The position numbers were made by a program, and so were the translations under genes. The notes beneath the pieces are model-generated. The model did no database searches, was not told where the DNA came from, and was given only the letters and a program-made list of their open reading frames with translations. Positions 1 through 5,426 of a stretch of DNA of 6,452 nt are shown piece after piece. The first letter of the stretch is position 1, and each line of letters begins with the position of its first letter. Source of the stretch: an uncultured Sutterella sp. (GTDB lineage: Bacteria > Pseudomonadota > Gammaproteobacteria > Burkholderiales > Burkholderiaceae_F); the NCBI GenBank assembly GCA_900764215.1, contig CAAFNI010000375.1, forward strand, positions 1 through 6,452. Direction: 5' to 3'.

Positions 1-1
1 C

Positions 2-517
2 GAACGGCGCTCGGCGGCGCTCGAAGGGCTCTCGAGACGCCTTCGCGACGCCGCCGACGGCATGCTCGGCGAACGATCGAGAAGGCTCGAGCGTTCCGCG
101 CTTTGCCTGCAGTCGCCCGACGCCGTGCTGCGGGCGAAGACCGCCCGGCTGAGCGCGCTCGACAAGACGCTCGAGCGCATGGCCGAACGCGCGTGCGGCG
201 CCAGATGCACGCGACTCGCTCAGGCCGAGCTCGGCCTTGCCGCGGGCTTCAGGCAGTCGATGCAGCATAAGGGAATGGAGCTCAAGCTTCTCGAGAGGAG
301 GCTTCCCGACATGGAGAGGCGCCTTGACGAGGCGTCGCTGCGCCTGCGCGCGCTCGGACATGCGCTCGCAGGGCTGGATCCGGACAAGCCCCTCAGGCTC
401 GGCTACGCCAGAATCGAGCGCAAGGACGGCACCGTTTCGAGCGCGGCTGAAATTGCGTCGGGCGACGAGCTCACGCTCTGCTTTGCCGACGGCGCCCGCA
501 GGGCCGTCGCGAAATGA
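2..517 (+). CDS. xseA: Exodeoxyribonuclease VII large subunit, C-terminal part (5' end outside window)
   Basis: The frame is open from base 2 to the TGA at 515-517, giving 171 residues that are the C-terminal third of XseA. With XseB this subunit forms exonuclease VII, a cytoplasmic single-strand-specific exonuclease that degrades DNA from both ends to oligonucleotides. The first ~115 residues are rich in Arg, Leu, Ala and Glu and look like the long coiled coil of XseA. The tail matches the family's C-terminal module: the LGYARIERKDGTVSSAAEI stretch, then GDELTLCFADG, then a basic end. The nuclease core and OB-fold lie off the left edge, so activity cannot be judged. One oddity is that the usual L-x-R-G-Y-A motif reads L-R-L-G-Y-A, so its Arg is replaced by Leu. 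The Met at base 62 is internal and not a start. An xseA-sodB arrangement is familiar in Burkholderiales. Confidence 0.85.
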   Translation, partial: ERRSAALEGLSRRLRDAADGMLGERSRRLERSALCLQSPDAVLRAKTARLSALDKTLERMAERACGARCTRLAQAELGLAAGFRQSMQHKGMELKLLERRLPDMERRLDEASLRLRALGHALAGLDPDKPLRLGYARIERKDGTVSSAAEIASGDELTLCFADGARRAVAK

Positions 518-534
518 CGTCCGGTCCGACGAAG

Positions 535-550
535 TCCGGAAGCCTCCGGA
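535..550 (+). other. Small inverted repeat after xseA
   Basis: TCCGGA occurs twice, separated by AGCC, and can form a 6-bp stem with a 4-base loop 18 bases after the xseA stop. A G-rich stretch follows rather than a T-run, so it does not look like a standard intrinsic terminator. It may be a weak or mRNA-end-protecting hairpin, or chance in GC-rich DNA. Confidence 0.3.
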
Positions 551-561
551 GGGCGGGAAGG

Positions 562-589
562 TTGTATCCAAATATTAGCGGTCTATATT
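562..589 (+). promoter_or_regulatory. Candidate sodB promoter
   Basis: The stretch 561-632 is clearly AT-rich against its GC-rich surroundings. TTGTAT at 562-567 and TATATT at 584-589 lie 16 bases apart. They match the sigma-70 -35 box weakly (3 of 6) and the -10 box well (5 of 6). Transcription would begin near 596 and give a leader of about 64 bases before the sodB start at 660. An alternative -35, TTGAGC at 588-593, has only a poor -10 partner. The assignment is by eye. Confidence 0.45.
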
Positions 590-603
590 GAGCCATCTTT
601 TGT

Positions 604-647
604 GATAAACTGCATTTATCTGAAACTCAGATCCCGACATGTTCGGG
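604..647 (+). promoter_or_regulatory. Triple inverted-repeat leader of sodB
   Basis: Three perfect inverted repeats follow one another almost without gaps. The first is GATAAA-N5-TTTATC (604-620). The second is ATCTGA-AAC-TCAGAT (618-632, sharing bases 618-620 with the first). The third is CCCGA-N5-TCGGG (633-647). The third includes part of the GGGGGAGA ribosome-binding site at 645-652. If transcription starts near 596, all three lie in the mRNA leader and could fold as hairpins. The first could alternatively be a DNA operator. Its GATAA/TTATC halves recall a Fur box, but the spacing is two bases short of the 19-bp consensus, so Fur is not supported. Confidence 0.45.
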
Positions 648-659
648 GGAGACAACACC

Positions 660-1241
660 ATGTTTACTCTGCCTGCTCTTCCCTACGCGCTCGACGCGCT
701 CGAGCCCGCCATGAGCCGTGAAACCCTGGAATACCACTGGGGCAAGCACCATCAGACGTACGTCAACAATCTCAACGGCCTGATCGCCGGCACGGACTTC
801 GAAGGCAAGTCCCTTGAGGACATCATCCGCACCTCCACGGGCGGCGTCTTCAACAATGCGGCACAGGTCTTCAACCACACCTTCTTCTGGCAGGGCCTCA
901 AGCCGCAGGGCGGCGGCCAGCCCGAAGGCGCGCTTCTCGAGGCGATCAACGCCGCCTGGGGGTCCTTTGAGGCCTTCCGCAAGGCCTTCACGGCTTCCGC
1001 CGCGGGCAACTTCGGCTCGGGTTGGACGTGGCTCGTGAAGAATGCCGACGGCACGCTCGCCATCGTCAATACGGGCAACGCCGGCACGCCGCTCACGGGT
1101 GATCAGAAACCGCTTCTCGCGCTTGACGTCTGGGAGCACGCCTACTACGTCGACTACCGCAATGCGCGCCCGAAGTTCATCGACGCCTTCTTTGACAGCC
1201 TCGTGAACTGGGAGTTCGCTCAGAAGAACTATGCCGCTTAA
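660..1241 (+). CDS. sodB: Iron superoxide dismutase
   Basis: This 193-residue protein matches the Fe/Mn superoxide dismutase family over its full length. It converts superoxide to oxygen and hydrogen peroxide in the cytoplasm, and no signal peptide is present. The four metal ligands fall at H26, H73, D156 and H160, the same numbering as E. coli SodB. Gln69 in FNNAAQ marks the iron rather than the manganese type. Other family motifs are HWGKHHQTYV, FGSGWTWLV and DVWEHAYY. The ATG at 660 is preferred over the in-frame ATG at 639 because the protein then begins MFTLPALPY like its relatives and because GGGGGAGA lies 7 bases upstream. The 639 start would add MFGGDNT, encoded by that ribosome-binding site. 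The gene is a single unit with its own leader and terminator. Its presence fits an anaerobe or microaerophile that meets oxygen stress. Confidence 0.97.
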   Translation: MFTLPALPYALDALEPAMSRETLEYHWGKHHQTYVNNLNGLIAGTDFEGKSLEDIIRTSTGGVFNNAAQVFNHTFFWQGLKPQGGGQPEGALLEAINAAWGSFEAFRKAFTASAAGNFGSGWTWLVKNADGTLAIVNTGNAGTPLTGDQKPLLALDVWEHAYYVDYRNARPKFIDAFFDSLVNWEFAQKNYAA

Positions 1242-1265
1242 GGGCAGTCATTGACTTGACGCAGG

Positions 1266-1297
1266 AAAGGGCGCCTTCTCGGGAAGGCGCCCTTTTT
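1266..1297 (+). terminator. Intrinsic terminator after sodB
   Basis: A 13-bp perfect stem (1266-1278 with 1283-1295) closes on the tetraloop TCGG, and TTTTT runs at 1293-1297. It lies 24 bases after the sodB stop and matches a rho-independent terminator in every respect. Its core GCGCCTTC/GAAGGCGC recurs in the terminator at 4937-4974. Confidence 0.93.
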
Positions 1298-1398
1298 GCA
1301 ATAGGCGAAGCGGAGGCGAGCCTGAGGTCGGGGGCGCGGGCGAGGTGTGGTAATGTCTCCCAAGCGGCCGCTTCGGGCGGTCGTGCAACATGACGTTT
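1298..1398. other. Gap between sodB terminator and clpS; promoter not recognised
   Basis: The clpS-clpA operon must be transcribed from somewhere in this GC-rich gap, but I see no convincing -35/-10 pair and no sigma-32-like heat-shock promoter. GGTAATGT near 1349-1356 could be part of a weak -10. A 12-bp perfect palindrome, AAGCGGCCGCTT, sits at 1362-1373, about 38 bases before the chosen clpS start. It could be an operator or a chance feature. Confidence 0.35.
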
Positions 1399-1404
1399 GG
1401 AAAG
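1399..1404 (+). promoter_or_regulatory. Ribosome-binding site deciding the clpS start
   Basis: GGAAAG lies 6 bases before the ATG at 1411. The alternative in-frame ATG at 1390 has no purine-rich site at a useful distance, so translation from 1411 is favoured. Confidence 0.55.
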
Positions 1405-1410
1405 ACAGCT

Positions 1411-1737
1411 ATGACTGTGGATTCTTCCCGCGGCACGGCCGCGGAAAAGGCGAGAGGCGAGGAAAGGGCGCCCGACCGCTGGATGGTGGTTCTCCTCAAC
1501 GACGACTACACGCCCTTTGACTGGGTGATCGACGTGCTCATCCGCATTTTTGAGCGCACGCCGAGCGATGCGCTTGCGGTGACGCAAAGCGTTCATCAGC
1601 AGGGCCGGGGTGTTGCGGGCCTCTATCCGCGCGCCAAGGCGCTTCGCCTGACGGCCGAATGCATGAACATGGCGCGCCGTGACGGCCATCCCTTCACCTG
1701 CGTGGCCGTGCCCGCCGACGGCGGCCCCGCTCTCTAA
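1411..1737 (+). CDS. clpS: ClpS-type adaptor for the Clp protease
   Basis: The product is 108 residues, the usual size for ClpS. ClpS binds proteins with bulky hydrophobic N-termini (N-degrons) and hands them to ClpAP. A flexible ~22-residue N-terminal extension precedes the folded domain. The signature VVLLNDDYTP places N30, D31 and D32 where E. coli has the N34-D35-D36 substrate pocket, and H62 matches His66. The pocket gatekeeper Met40 is Phe here (F36). The helix that contacts the ClpA N-domain in E. coli looks remodelled: by eye, Glu79 becomes A75, Glu82 becomes L78 and Lys84 becomes L80. The GHPF segment near the end is typical. clpA follows after 16 bases, the classic pairing. The start at 1411 rests on its ribosome-binding site; starting at 1390 would add seven residues. 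Confidence 0.92.
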   Translation: MTVDSSRGTAAEKARGEERAPDRWMVVLLNDDYTPFDWVIDVLIRIFERTPSDALAVTQSVHQQGRGVAGLYPRAKALRLTAECMNMARRDGHPFTCVAVPADGGPAL

Positions 1738-1753
1738 TCATTCGGATCAGCTT

Positions 1754-4408
1754 ATGACGGAATACCTTTTTCAGGATGCCGTGGAGGAGATCGTCAGATC
1801 CACGCTCTTCTGCGCACAGGAAGCCAGCGACGACTGGGTTCCGCTTCTTTTTCTTGCCTTCTTGAGCCGGCATCAGGCGACGCTCGACGCCGTTTCTCTG
1901 GCGGGGTTCGATGTCGAGCGCTTTGAGGCGTGCAATCGGGCATGGCTCTCGAAGGCCGCCGACGTCTGCCGAAAAGTGGAGTCCTGCGAGGCAATGTCGC
2001 TCGCAGACCTGCCCGTGTTCGACGCCGTCGAGGATCCCGGCATCGTTTCCTGGCTTGCCAATGCGGGCATTCACGTGCACAGTTCCGGCCGTCCCGATCA
2101 TGTGATCGACGTCTACGACATCCTCGTGGCGATCAAGACGGTGATGCGGCCGGATTCGGTCATTTCCAGCACCTGGGACGAGGCCGGCGTGACGCTGGCC
2201 GAACTGCGCAGGCGCGATGCGGTGCTTCACGGCGCCCAGGGCGTCTACACGCTGGCGCCGCCCGCTTCGACCGACTTCATGGCGGATTTTCTCGACGACT
2301 TTCTGTTCGGCTCCGACGACGAGGATTCGTCGGCCGCAGGCAAGTCCGGCGACGAGACGCGGCCCGAAGCCTCCGGCTCCGGCGTGCCGGCCGACGTCCT
2401 CGGGGACGGCTGCGGCGCGGAGATCGTGCGCATCAAGCTTGGAGATGAGGGCGAAGCATCAAAGGCGATACATGAAATCATCCGCCGCATCACCGACCGC
2501 ATCGCCGGCCACGGGGTCGATGAGCCCTCCGGCGAAGCCGCGCAGGGCGAGGAGGCCGGAAAGGCCGGCCCCAAGGGGCTCAGCCGCGAGGAGAAGTATC
2601 TGCAGGGCTGCACGCGCGATCTGAGCAGAGCGGCTGCGGCCGGAGAGCTTGATCCCCTCATCGGGCGCGATGCCGAAGTGATGCGCATCTGTGAAATCCT
2701 CTGCTGCCGCCGCAAGAACAAGCCGCTCATTCTGGGGGAGACCGGGTCGGGCAAGACGGCGCTCGTCGAAGGTCTTGCGCTTCGCATCCATGAGGGACGC
2801 GTACCGCCCGCACTCAGGGGGCTTCGCCTCTTCGCGCTCAATGCCTCTTCGCTCTCGAGCCGCTACAAGGGCGCCTTTGCCGAAAAGCTCTCCGAGATCG
2901 TTTCGGTCATCAAGAAGGTGCCCGGCGCCGTGCTCTTCATCGACAATCTGCACATGCTCATCAGCGGCGGCGGAGACGGTGCGCAGGAGGAGTACAACGC
3001 GCTCGGCCATCTGGCGGGGGACGATTCGCTTCGACTGATCACCACGTCCACCTTCCGCGCCTGGCGCCAGACGTTCAGCAAGGACGATCTGCTCACGCGG
3101 CGCCTGCAGACGGTGGAGCTCACGCCCGTCTCACGGGACGAGGCCCTGCGCATCGTGACGGGCGTCCTGCCGAAGTTCGAGCAGTATCACGGCGTGCGCT
3201 TTGCGCCCGACGTCGCTCAGAAGGCCGTCGCGCTTGCCGATCGCTGGATTACCGACAGGCCCTTCCCCGACAAGGCGCTCGATCTGGTGGACGAACTCGG
3301 CGGCGCCGCACGCATGAACAGGGAGCCGGGCGACGAGACGCCTCTCGAGGTCGGGGCGCAGAAGCTGCCCGAGCTCGTTGCCCGCATGGCCCGCATTCCG
3401 GCCGAGCAGATTTCGGAGAGCGAGCACGGCGAACTTGCCGCGCTCGACAACGTCATCCGAAGCGCAGTGTTCGGGCAGGACGAGGCGATCGATCGAATCG
3501 TGTCCGCGATCCGGGTCTCGCGATCGGGTCTGGGCAACCCGGAGCGCCCCGTGGGATCCTTCCTCTTCACGGGTCCGACGGGCGTGGGCAAGACCGAGGT
3601 GGCGCGCCAGCTCGCCAAGGCGCTCGGCGTGCAGCTCCTGCGCTTTGACATGTCCGAATATGCGGAGTCGCATACGATCAGCCGCCTCATCGGCTCGCCG
3701 CCGGGCTACGTGGGGCACGGCGAAGGCGGCCTTCTCACCGAACAGGTGACGAAGCATCCCTACAGCGTCGTGCTCCTCGATGAAATGGAAAAGGCGCATC
3801 CGTCGCTCTTCAATCTGATGCTGCAGGTCATGGATCACGGCAAGCTCACCGATGCATCCGGGCGAGAGGCGGATTTTCGCAACGCGGTGCTCATCATGAC
3901 GAGCAACGTGGGCGCCAGAGAGATGGAGCGCAGCGCCATCGGCTTCGGTGCGGACCGCACGGGAGATGACGGCGCAGCCATCAAGAAGGCCTTTACGCCG
4001 GAATTTCGCAATCGACTCGACGCGGTGGTGCGCTTTGCGCCGCTCTCGGCCGATTCCATCGCATCCGTGGTGGACAAGTTCCTGGCCGAGCTGACGGATC
4101 AGCTCAAGGCCCGAGGAGTCGAGCCGGTCTACGCCGAAGGCTTCCGCGCCTGGCTGGCCGAACACGGGTATGATCCCCACATGGGCGCCCGTCCGATGCG
4201 ACGCCTGATTGCCGACAAGGTGCGCCGCCCGCTGGCCGAAGAACTGCTCTTCGGGCGTCTCGCCGAAGGCGGCAGGGTGGTTTTCGACATCCGGGCCGTT
4301 GACGGCGGCGAACAGGTGGTGTTCGACGTCGAGCCTCTCGGAGGACATGACGAAAAGGCGTCCGAATTGACCCGGGACCGTTCCGAAGGAGAGAAGACAG
4401 ATGACTGA
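1754..4408 (+). CDS. clpA: ClpA-type double-ring AAA+ unfoldase, divergent, with Walker B Asn in ring 1
   Basis: This is an 884-residue ClpA-like ATPase that unfolds proteins for ClpP; E. coli ClpA has 758. Residues 1-170 are a diverged Clp N-domain, recognised mainly by HVHSSGR and YDILVAIK. Residues ~175-290 are an acidic, probably disordered linker far longer than in E. coli, including LDDFLFGSDDE at 180-190. Ring 1 has Walker A GETGSGKT (328-335), pore Tyr371 and the Arg pair 449-450. Its Walker B reads FIDN, with Asn398 where E. coli has the catalytic Glu286. Ring 2 is intact: Walker A GPTGVGKT (607-614), pore loop GYVG (651-654), Walker B D676-E677, Arg finger in FRNRLD (751-756) and sensor 2 GARPMRR. 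IGF (729-731) is the ClpP-docking loop. The ATG at 1754 begins a plausible N-domain, lies 16 bases after clpS and has only a weak ribosome-binding site. An in-frame ATG at 1679 inside clpS would add an unrelated 25 residues. Confidence 0.93.
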   Translation: MTEYLFQDAVEEIVRSTLFCAQEASDDWVPLLFLAFLSRHQATLDAVSLAGFDVERFEACNRAWLSKAADVCRKVESCEAMSLADLPVFDAVEDPGIVSWLANAGIHVHSSGRPDHVIDVYDILVAIKTVMRPDSVISSTWDEAGVTLAELRRRDAVLHGAQGVYTLAPPASTDFMADFLDDFLFGSDDEDSSAAGKSGDETRPEASGSGVPADVLGDGCGAEIVRIKLGDEGEASKAIHEIIRRITDRIAGHGVDEPSGEAAQGEEAGKAGPKGLSREEKYLQGCTRDLSRAAAAGELDPLIGRDAEVMRICEILCCRRKNKPLILGETGSGKTALVEGLALRIHEGRVPPALRGLRLFALNASSLSSRYKGAFAEKLSEIVSVIKKVPGAVLFIDNLHMLISGGGDGAQEEYNALGHLAGDDSLRLITTSTFRAWRQTFSKDDLLTRRLQTVELTPVSRDEALRIVTGVLPKFEQYHGVRFAPDVAQKAVALADRWITDRPFPDKALDLVDELGGAARMNREPGDETPLEVGAQKLPELVARMARIPAEQISESEHGELAALDNVIRSAVFGQDEAIDRIVSAIRVSRSGLGNPERPVGSFLFTGPTGVGKTEVARQLAKALGVQLLRFDMSEYAESHTISRLIGSPPGYVGHGEGGLLTEQVTKHPYSVVLLDEMEKAHPSLFNLMLQVMDHGKLTDASGREADFRNAVLIMTSNVGAREMERSAIGFGADRTGDDGAAIKKAFTPEFRNRLDAVVRFAPLSADSIASVVDKFLAELTDQLKARGVEPVYAEGFRAWLAEHGYDPHMGARPMRRLIADKVRRPLAEELLFGRLAEGGRVVFDIRAVDGGEQVVFDVEPLGGHDEKASELTRDRSEGEKTDD

Positions 4409-4898
4409 AATCAACGAGCTCTGCCGCGACATTAAGATGAAGCTGCCGGATGAGATCTGGATGCTGGATTCGCTTGAACGCTATCGCCGCGGCGCCGTTC
4501 ACACCGATGACTTCGCCCGAATGGACGGGCGCACCTATCTCTTCGGCGTAATCGAAGTGCCGCTCGCCTACGAAGACGGCGCAAGCTTCACCTGGGGCTG
4601 CTGGGTCGAGGTCGACCGCTGTCTTCATGACGCCTATCTCGAGGCGTTTCAGTCGCCGGCGGCCGACCGCTTGACGGGGGAGGGCCGGCTGGCCAACGAC
4701 ATTCCGGGCTATGAGGACGCCGCCGGCGCCCGCGTCTCGGTGACGTTTTCGTCCGAACGCCGCCCGGCATTCGTGCTTGACGCAGACAATGCCCTGGGGC
4801 TTGATCAGAAAAACGGCCTTTCGCTTGAAAAGCATCAGGCGCTCGACGACATTCTCTTCGGAGACGATGAGTACGACGAGTGCGAAGAAAACGAATAG
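4401..4898 (+). CDS. DUF2199-like protein translationally coupled to clpA
   Basis: This 165-residue cytoplasmic protein has no signal peptide or membrane segment. I recognise the DUF2199 pattern: a central FGVIEVPL followed by FTWGCWVEVD, then RLANDIPGYED, then RPAFVLDADNALGLDQKNGLS. The family's usual N-terminal Cys-x-x-Cys knuckle appears to be absent; only one Cys (C8) lies near the start. No biochemical function is known to me. The C-terminus is strongly acidic, and its LDDILFGDDE (148-157) closely resembles a stretch in the ClpA linker. The ATG overlaps the clpA stop by 8 bases, and AAGGAG at 4386-4391 lies 9 bases upstream, so it is surely co-expressed with clpA. The operon ends in the terminator at 4937-4974. 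A role as a Clp partner or regulator is inferred from position and the shared segment only. Confidence 0.8.
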   Translation: MTEINELCRDIKMKLPDEIWMLDSLERYRRGAVHTDDFARMDGRTYLFGVIEVPLAYEDGASFTWGCWVEVDRCLHDAYLEAFQSPAADRLTGEGRLANDIPGYEDAAGARVSVTFSSERRPAFVLDADNALGLDQKNGLSLEKHQALDDILFGDDEYDECEENE

Positions 4899-4936
4899 AG
4901 CGAACGCATGAACGATCGGGTGCGGTCGTCCTGATG

Positions 4937-4974
4937 CGCAAAGCGCCTTCCCGCGGGAAGGCGCTTTGTGTTTT
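4937..4974 (+). terminator. Intrinsic terminator between convergent clp operon and dut
   Basis: A 13-bp perfect stem (4939-4951 with 4956-4968) encloses a CGCG loop and can extend by a G-T and a C-G pair to 4937/4970. TTTGTGTTTT follows on the + strand, fitting termination of the clpS-clpA-DUF2199 operon 38 bases after its last stop. Read on the minus strand, the hairpin ends CTTTG and then GCGCATC, a poorer T-run, so it would serve dut only weakly. It lies between convergent genes and shares its stem core with the sodB terminator. Confidence 0.88.
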
Positions 4975-4979
4975 GCGGG

Positions 4980-5426
4980 TCAGCTGCGGCCGGTTGAACC
5001 GAAGCCGCCGGCGCCGCGTTCGCTTTCGCTGAAGTCCTCGACGACGCGGAAGTCGGCCTGCATGACCGGCACGATCATGAGCTGAGCCAGACGTTCGAAG
5101 GGCTCGAGCGTGAAGGGCGTCTGGCCGCGGTTCCAGGTCGAGATCATCAGTTCGCCCTGGTAGTCGCTGTCGATGAGGCCGACGAGGTTGCCGAGCACGA
5201 TCCCCTTTTTGTGGCCCAGCCCCGAACGGGGCAGGATCAGGGCGGCGTAGCCCGGATCGCCGATGTGAATGGCGAGGCCGGTTCTGACCAGCACGGTTTC
5301 GCCCGGATTGATGACGAGCGGCTCGTCAAGGAGCGCGCGAAGGTCAAGTCCGGCGCTTCCCGGGGTGGCATAGGCGGGCATGCGGTCGCGCATGCGTTCG
5401 TCGAGGATTTTGACGTCAATCTGCAT
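4980..5426 (-). CDS. dut: Deoxyuridine 5'-triphosphate nucleotidohydrolase (dUTPase)
   Basis: The product is a 148-residue trimeric-type dUTPase, close to the ~151 of E. coli. It hydrolyses dUTP to dUMP and pyrophosphate in the cytoplasm, keeping uracil out of DNA and feeding dTMP synthesis. All five family motifs are present: PGSAGLDLRA (22-31), LPRSGLGHKKGIVLGN (65-80), GLIDSDYQGE (83-92) with its catalytic Asp pair, FERLAQLMIVPV, and the C-terminal flexible arm RGAGGFGSTGR that closes over the substrate. The ATG at 5426 overlaps the end of coaBC by 11 bases and gives a normal N-terminus (MQIDVKILD, as in E. coli KIDVKILD). There is no visible Shine-Dalgarno sequence; the bases upstream read CATCCCTCCAGAATC. 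Translation therefore probably depends on ribosomes finishing coaBC. The pairing with coaBC is common in proteobacteria. Confidence 0.97.
   Translation of the reverse strand: MQIDVKILDERMRDRMPAYATPGSAGLDLRALLDEPLVINPGETVLVRTGLAIHIGDPGYAALILPRSGLGHKKGIVLGNLVGLIDSDYQGELMISTWNRGQTPFTLEPFERLAQLMIVPVMQADFRVVEDFSESERGAGGFGSTGRS

Noticed and set aside
237..578. Overlapping + strand frame of 113 codons at the end of xseA
   Set aside because: It is the +1 frame of xseA, with an Arg/Ser-rich composition and no family likeness.
604..620. Fur box upstream of sodB
   Set aside because: GATAAA-N5-TTTATC has Fur-like ends but is 17 rather than 19 bases long and lacks the inner repeats. It is kept only as an unassigned inverted repeat.
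627..1139. Minus-strand frame opposite sodB
   Set aside because: It is antisense to a clearly functional sodB and resembles no protein family.
1679..1753. Upstream in-frame start for clpA inside clpS
   Set aside because: It would add 25 Pro/Ala-rich residues read out of frame from clpS. The ATG at 1754 starts a plausible N-domain and gives normal operon spacing.
1754..4408. clpA as a different Clp paralog (ClpB, ClpC or ClpV)
   Set aside because: There is no ClpB-type middle coiled-coil between the rings, the IGF ClpP loop is present, and clpS is directly upstream. ClpA fits best despite the divergence.
3131..4432. Long open frame of 433 codons on the minus strand
   Set aside because: It lies antisense to clpA, whose + strand product matches a known family throughout. 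The minus product is rich in His, Arg, Ala and Gly, as expected of a shadow frame in GC-rich DNA.
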